From: JALGWN01 sp964598025
GTDB lineage: Bacteria > Arandabacterota > Arandabacteria > Arandabacterales > Arandabacteraceae
DNA: 64,000 bases
NCBI GenBank assembly: GCA_964598025.1
Contig: CAZRAU010000002.1
Span: 1-64,000, forward strand
Direction: 5' to 3'
In this document: piece by piece, positions 59,713 to 64,000 of the stretch
Position numbering within the stretch: position 1 is the stretch's first letter
How the letters are laid out: each line of letters begins with the position of its first letter
Translations under genes and position numbers: made by a program
The notes under the pieces: generated by a model
Databases searched by the model: none
Seen by the model: only the letters and a program-made list of their open reading frames with translations
Told to the model about the DNA's origin: nothing

Positions 59713-61240
59713 GGCGTTGCGTCTCCGCAGCGAGCTTGGGCAGTCTCATCAGGATTCCCACGAGGAACCAGAGAAATGCGGCGGTGATATAGTTCTGATA
59801 GACCTGAAACCCGAGGAACGTCCACAGGACCAGAATCGAGAATGCATAATAGGATATCATCACGGCCAGCCAGTAGAATCTTGTGCCGGCCAGTGACATG
59901 GTGATGCCGACCGATCGGCGGGTGAGGCTCAGCACCCACCACAGCCAGAGGGCCAAGCCTATGATTCCCCATTCCCAGATGATCGCGCCGTATCCCATCT
60001 CGACGCCGCCCATCCAGGGGGCATCGGGCATGTAGAGGTTGTCGGTGCCGTACAGGTATTGACGTCCGAGTGAATTCGTGCCGGTACCGTGGCCGATGAT
60101 CGGCGACTTGGACAGGGCGTACCTGAACTGCCATACCATGGAGTTGATCCTCTGGGGCACTTCGAAGCCGGCCTCCGCCGGACTCAGGGTTTTGGTGTAG
60201 AAGTCATATGTCGCATGAACGCGCTGGGGAAGCAGGAGCCAAAGGCCCAGGAATCCCGCAAGCAGCACTACGCCGAGTTTGAGCAGCGGCATGCCACCCG
60301 CGATACCGCGGCGTGCCCGGGACTCATAGCGGCGAAATATCAGAACGACGGGGATGCCGAGGAGCACGAGATATATGGCGGCCCGTTGCCCGCTTACATA
60401 GATGGCCGCGCACAGAAGTGTCAAGGAGAGCCACAACCACGGTGAAGACCGACGCCGGCCGCCCCTGTTCCGGGGCCGGCGGGAGTCTGCCGCGAGCGTG
60501 CCCAGACACACCAGGATAATCACGTAGAGATACTGGGCCAACCTGCCGGCATCGACGAAAACGGAATTCGGCCGGGGGACCGCCCCCCCCTCGTCGCCGA
60601 CCGAACGGACAAGAAAGAGGCGCAGGTACGGCACAAACTCATCGGGATTCAAGAACCCCAGTCCCACGACCACCTGGATGATCCCAAGCGTTGCGATGAT
60701 CGTCCCTATCGCGATATTGAGTTTCAGAAAGCGCGACAGGCTGTTGGGACTCTCGGCAAATCGGTAACCTAGGTAGATCATGGGAACGTAGAAGAAGCTC
60801 ATGCGGAAACCGACCAGTGGCTCGAGGGGATGACCGATTCCGGGATTGAGCACTTCTACCAGCGCCCAGATGAACCAGGCAAGGATCGGTACAAACAGCG
60901 GATTCTTGAAATCGTCACCTGGTCTCCACTTGAGCATAACCGGTATGAAGAAGGCGACGTATGCGAGTGCCACCAACGTGTCCTTTGCGAGGTACAGCAT
61001 CATATCGTTGCCGATGTACTTGCGCAGCAAGTCCTCCGCCGCAATCCAGATGAAGAATGCGAATATTCCGACCTGCCACTTCTTCAGTATGACAAGCACC
61101 AGACCGAGCACACCCGCGAACGAGGAGGCTATCGTGACAAGCCTGAGGTTGCCCGATGCGATCCACATGCTGATGAAGTAGCCGACAAGCGCGATGGCGA
61201 CTATCGCGGCTATGATAGCGAGTCTACTGAGTGGATTCAT
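59702..61240 (-). CDS. O-antigen ligase/polymerase-like membrane protein
   Basis: 512 residues with about 11-12 hydrophobic segments. A large periplasmic loop (about 330-400) holds VWQFRYALSKSPIIGHGTGTNSLGRQ; an Arg and H-x-G motif of this kind is typical of WaaL/Wzy-type O-antigen ligase family (Wzy_C). It would polymerise or ligate polysaccharide repeat units on the outer face of the inner membrane. ATG 61240 overlaps the previous gene by 4 nt (ATGA). Confidence 0.82.
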   Translation of the reverse strand: MNPLSRLAIIAAIVAIALVGYFISMWIASGNLRLVTIASSFAGVLGLVLVILKKWQVGIFAFFIWIAAEDLLRKYIGNDMMLYLAKDTLVALAYVAFFIPVMLKWRPGDDFKNPLFVPILAWFIWALVEVLNPGIGHPLEPLVGFRMSFFYVPMIYLGYRFAESPNSLSRFLKLNIAIGTIIATLGIIQVVVGLGFLNPDEFVPYLRLFLVRSVGDEGGAVPRPNSVFVDAGRLAQYLYVIILVCLGTLAADSRRPRNRGGRRRSSPWLWLSLTLLCAAIYVSGQRAAIYLVLLGIPVVLIFRRYESRARRGIAGGMPLLKLGVVLLAGFLGLWLLLPQRVHATYDFYTKTLSPAEAGFEVPQRINSMVWQFRYALSKSPIIGHGTGTNSLGRQYLYGTDNLYMPDAPWMGGVEMGYGAIIWEWGIIGLALWLWWVLSLTRRSVGITMSLAGTRFYWLAVMISYYAFSILVLWTFLGFQVYQNYITAAFLWFLVGILMRLPKLAAETQRREI

Positions 61241-62436
61241 GTTGCCATCAGCTGGGGAATGAGTCCCGGGCGGTCCTGCGACGTCGCCGACAGGTTTGCG
61301 ATGCGATCGGCATACTGCGAGGTGATCCTGTCGGCGGCGAAGTGCTCCGCACGGGCAAGCCCGCACCGGCTGAACCAAGCCCGCAGATCGGGTCTTATCA
61401 GCAGGCGCGTGATGGCGGAGGCCAGGCGCTCGTGGTCGCCGACCGGGACCAGCAGGCCGTCGGCCCCGCGCCTCAGAATCTCCTCCGGCCCCGATGGGCA
61501 GCATGTCGAAACCACCGGTACGCCGAGGGCCATCGCCTCGACAAGCACCAACCCGAAGCCCTCGAACTTCGACGGCAGTACGAAAACGCTGGCTCTTGCC
61601 ATGTACTTGTAGGGATTCGGCCGGTATCCGACGAAGGCCGTGTCCTCTGCGACGCCGAGCTCCCATGCCAGGCCCCGGAGACGGTTCTTCTCCGGGCCGT
61701 CTCCTATGAGGACCAGTCGTGCCGGGTAGGTCCGCCTGAGTATCGCGAAGGCTCTTAATAGTGTCGGGAAATCCTTCTGTGATGTCATGCGTCCCGCCGA
61801 TGCGATGACGGGCCGCACCGACGCGAACCATGGGTGCCCGGCGGGCTCGGCTCCGAGGTCGCGGACCCTGCGAAGATCAACGGGATCGTAGACGACTGCG
61901 ATCTTCTCAGGCGGCAGGCCGAAGTTGCCCACGAGGTCGTCTCTGACGCCCTGGGAAACTGCAATGATCTGATCGGCTGATGGATAAAGCCACCGGATCA
62001 TCTTACGCTTCACGATTCCGAGGGGTTCCTCGGCGCTCGCGTACATCTGCGTCGGGTTTATGTGTTCGGTGACCACAATCCGGGTGCCTGTCTTCGCCAG
62101 GCGATGCGCCAGGAGCACTACGAGATTGGCGAGTCCGGTAAAGGCAACGGCGATATCCGGCCGCTCCCTGCGCAGCACGTCCGCCATCTTGAAGATAAGT
62201 CCCGGGAAACTGAACCTGGACTCGCGCTTCAGATCGTGAACGCGCAGCCAGTCGGGGACTTCTCCCTGATAGGAACCGGTCGTGCTCAGGGCCGCCAGAA
62301 CCGGCTTGTATGCGCGGCGGTCCATCGTCGCTATGAGCGTCAGCAGAACACGTTCAGCACCCCCGAAGGCAAGCGTGGGGGTGACGAACAGCACTTTCGA
62401 TACCTCTTCTCGCGCCTCGGTATGCACTAGCGGCAT
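61237..62436 (-). CDS. Glycosyltransferase family 4
   Basis: 399 residues, GT-B fold: KVLFVTPTLAFGGAERVLLTLI near the start, TEHINPTQMYASAEEP in the acceptor half, and VIASAGRMTSQKDFPTLLRAF, LVLIGDGPEKNRLR, ASVFVLPSKFEGFGLVLVEAMALGVPVVSTCCPSGPEEIL in the donor half (E-x7-E motif EGFGLVLVE). It is a close paralogue of the next two genes. ATG 62436 has GGAGG 7 nt upstream. Confidence 0.9.
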   Translation of the reverse strand: MPLVHTEAREEVSKVLFVTPTLAFGGAERVLLTLIATMDRRAYKPVLAALSTTGSYQGEVPDWLRVHDLKRESRFSFPGLIFKMADVLRRERPDIAVAFTGLANLVVLLAHRLAKTGTRIVVTEHINPTQMYASAEEPLGIVKRKMIRWLYPSADQIIAVSQGVRDDLVGNFGLPPEKIAVVYDPVDLRRVRDLGAEPAGHPWFASVRPVIASAGRMTSQKDFPTLLRAFAILRRTYPARLVLIGDGPEKNRLRGLAWELGVAEDTAFVGYRPNPYKYMARASVFVLPSKFEGFGLVLVEAMALGVPVVSTCCPSGPEEILRRGADGLLVPVGDHERLASAITRLLIRPDLRAWFSRCGLARAEHFAADRITSQYADRIANLSATSQDRPGLIPQLMAT

Positions 62437-63608
62437 GTCAAGCCCTCCATGCAATGTTCATAGGCCCTGACCATTGTCCGAAGGCGGAAAGTGTCGGCCT
62501 TGGCCCGCCCTCTCTCGGCTAACACCGCCCGCAACGCAGGGTCGTCCAGAAGTCTGATCACACCTGCCGACAATGCACTGCAATCCCCGACCGGCACGAG
62601 AACCCCGCATCTGCCCCCTTCCAGCAGCTCTTCGGGGCCGGAAGGACATCTGGTGCTGACAATCGGGACCCCCAGTGCCATCGCCTCGAGCAGTACGGTG
62701 GGCAGGGCCTCACCGACGGATGACAAGACGAAAACCGTCGATCGGGCAAGATACTTGTAGGGGTTGGGCTGCCTGCCCATCAATGCAACGTGCTCGTCAA
62801 GGCCCAGGCCGGTTATGATCTTTTCCAGCTCGGATCTCAGCTTGCCTTCCCCCAGGATCACCAGCTTGGCCTGTGAGTGACGGCATACGTCTCCGAAGGC
62901 CTTGATCAGCAAATCGAAGTTCTTCTGCTCGGTCAGACGCCCGATGCCGATGATGATGGGCTGACGGCCCTCGAACCACGGATGATCCACCTTCTCCCCG
63001 GCCATCCGGCGAATGCCGGCCAGGTCGATTCCATTATAGATCGTCCGTATCCGCTCCGCTCTTGCCCCGTGGTTTGCCGCCAGGTCCCTCGCGACGTCCC
63101 GCGCTACCGGGACAATCATGTCGGCGTTCCTGTAGCAATAGCGGTGCAGCCACGCGCTCAGAAGGGACATCGCCGGGCGCTTGTGCCTGAGACTTCGAAG
63201 CGAGCCGGATACGTGGATATGCTCGTTGATGACGATCGCGAAGCGTCTTCCCGAAAGCAGTCGAGCCAGGTGCAGCACGGCACCCCAGGTGTGAAGCAAG
63301 CTGATTACGACATCCGGTCTTTCCCTTCGGATTGTCTTCACCAGTCCGATGGTGAGCCTCGGCCACTCGATAAAGAACCGCCTCTTCTGCCGCAGATCGT
63401 AGGTTGGGACATCACGGGGTATCTCTCGCAGAAAGTGTGAATCTATGTGCTCGAAGAAAACCAGAGCGGCCCTGAAGCGGGAACGGTCGAGATGCTGGAG
63501 CAGGCTGAGCCAGATCCTCTCCCCGCCGCCATCCGAGAAGCGGGGTGTCACGAAGAGGACCCTGACGGCTTTAGCGGGCATTATTCGCACGCCCTCTGCT
63601 TCGCCCAT
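62427..63608 (-). CDS. Glycosyltransferase family 4, paralogue of its neighbours
   Basis: 393 residues. VRVLFVTPRFSDGGGERIWLSLL near the start; donor half with IIIGIGRLTEQKNFDLLIKAF, LVILGEGKLRSELE, STVFVLSSVGEALPTVLLEAMALGVPIVSTRCPSGPEELL. It shares the RQPNPYKYLARS/YRPNPYKYMARA segment with the gene at 61237 and the PFKYVARS of the gene at 63646, so three tandem genes probably arose by duplication. The stop overlaps the start of the next gene by 10 nt. ATG 63581 is an alternative start. Confidence 0.88.
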   Translation of the reverse strand: MGEAEGVRIMPAKAVRVLFVTPRFSDGGGERIWLSLLQHLDRSRFRAALVFFEHIDSHFLREIPRDVPTYDLRQKRRFFIEWPRLTIGLVKTIRRERPDVVISLLHTWGAVLHLARLLSGRRFAIVINEHIHVSGSLRSLRHKRPAMSLLSAWLHRYCYRNADMIVPVARDVARDLAANHGARAERIRTIYNGIDLAGIRRMAGEKVDHPWFEGRQPIIIGIGRLTEQKNFDLLIKAFGDVCRHSQAKLVILGEGKLRSELEKIITGLGLDEHVALMGRQPNPYKYLARSTVFVLSSVGEALPTVLLEAMALGVPIVSTRCPSGPEELLEGGRCGVLVPVGDCSALSAGVIRLLDDPALRAVLAERGRAKADTFRLRTMVRAYEHCMEGLTCR

Positions 63609-63645
63609 CGGCGTGCTCTCTTCCTTGTCGGGTGAAGTCTGTGGA

Positions 63646-64000
63646 TTATGCGGGCTGCGAGTGTTGACAGAAGACCTCCTCGTATTCGGGGACGACCGTC
63701 TTGACCGAGAAGTCGCGAGCTCTTTGGCGGCCCAGTGAAGACAGGCGTTCCCTGAGCCCTGCGTCCCGTATCACCTCGAGTATGGCATGGCTGAGCGCTT
63801 GGACGTCCCCCTGGGGAACCAGAAGTCCGCACCGGCCCCGCTGGAGGATCTCGGTGGAGCCGGTGCAGCGGGTGGCAACCACGGGAGTGCCGACCGCCAG
63901 GGCCTCCTCCACCACATAGGGGCAGCCCTCCGACACCGACGGGCACACGAAGAGAGTCGAACGCGCCACATACTTGAATGGATTACTCCGGTAGCCGAGT
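63646..64000 (-). CDS. Glycosyltransferase family 4, partial (runs off the window end)
   Basis: Only the C-terminal 117 codons are inside the window; the frame is open to base 64000 and reads LGYRSNPFKYVARSTLFVCP at the edge, then EGCPYVVEEALAVGTPVVATRCTGSTEILQ. This is the donor-site half of a GT4 enzyme and belongs to the same paralogue set as the two following genes. The start lies beyond the window. Confidence 0.85.
   Translation of the reverse strand, partial: LGYRSNPFKYVARSTLFVCPSVSEGCPYVVEEALAVGTPVVATRCTGSTEILQRGRCGLLVPQGDVQALSHAILEVIRDAGLRERLSSLGRQRARDFSVKTVVPEYEEVFCQHSQPA

Noticed and set aside
1..64000. CRISPR array
   Set aside because: No run of regularly spaced 25-40 bp repeats; the direct repeats found occur only in pairs and have irregular spacing.
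1..64000. Prophage, transposase or integrase genes
   Set aside because: No protein with a transposase, recombinase or phage structural signature was seen; only short palindromic repeats are present.

Overview
The window carries no rRNA or tRNA, so taxonomy is inference. The DNA is GC-rich. It encodes a surface protein with four choice-of-anchor D-type repeats and a C-terminal FlgD/type IX-sorting-like module, a diderm outer-membrane TonB-dependent receptor, a bacterial A/V-type ATPase operon and very many hybrid histidine kinases. Together these suggest an uncultured Gram-negative bacterium near the FCB group (Krumholzibacteriota, Eiseniibacteriota or Latescibacterota-like). A run of 100 Ns at 14100-14199 shows this is a draft or metagenome assembly.

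Layout. (1) 1-2812: a sigma70-type promoter and a secreted repeat protein. (2) 2813-11896: a repeat-bearing spacer, then a complete nine-gene V/A-type ATPase operon in the order H-I-K-E-C-F-A-B-D. The K subunit keeps the ligand pattern of a sodium-binding rotor. (3) 11897-14483: palindromic repeats, gene debris, a lipoprotein and the assembly gap. (4) 14484-49145: a roughly 35-kb signalling island. It holds a TonB receptor/YfiR/CHASE8-kinase/hybrid-kinase operon; a PAS kinase followed by the in-frame tail of a deleted response regulator; a kaiB-kaiC clock operon led by a receiver protein whose C-terminal domain looks like the KaiC-binding domain of KaiA; an output kinase and receiver; a CheB-CheR-PAS fusion; several hybrid kinases (one lacking its phospho-acceptor histidine); a diguanylate cyclase; and a CHASE/HPt phosphorelay kinase. 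(5) 49229-64000, all minus strand: a geranylgeranyl-reductase-family oxidoreductase and a polysaccharide cluster with a polyprenyl-phosphate sugar transferase, nucleotide-sugar enzymes (gmd, fcl, an epimerase), a carbamoyltransferase, six glycosyltransferases and an O-antigen ligase/polymerase-like protein.

Two observations stand out. First, 23707-28894 looks like a KaiA-like/KaiB/KaiC/kinase/receiver operon in what appears not to be a cyanobacterium. Second, seven sites in the signalling island share one promoter-leader module: a FliA/sigma28-like promoter (TNAAG-like, 15-16 nt, then CCGAT/TCGAT), followed 9-10 nt later by GGAGGTCAC. These sites lie upstream of the TonB/YfiR operon, the kai operon, the divergent PAS kinase, the diguanylate cyclase and three other kinase units. 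The island therefore looks like one co-regulated regulon that may link clock, c-di-GMP and phosphorelay signalling. Promoter calls and the KaiA assignment rest on reading by eye and on remembered family sequences.
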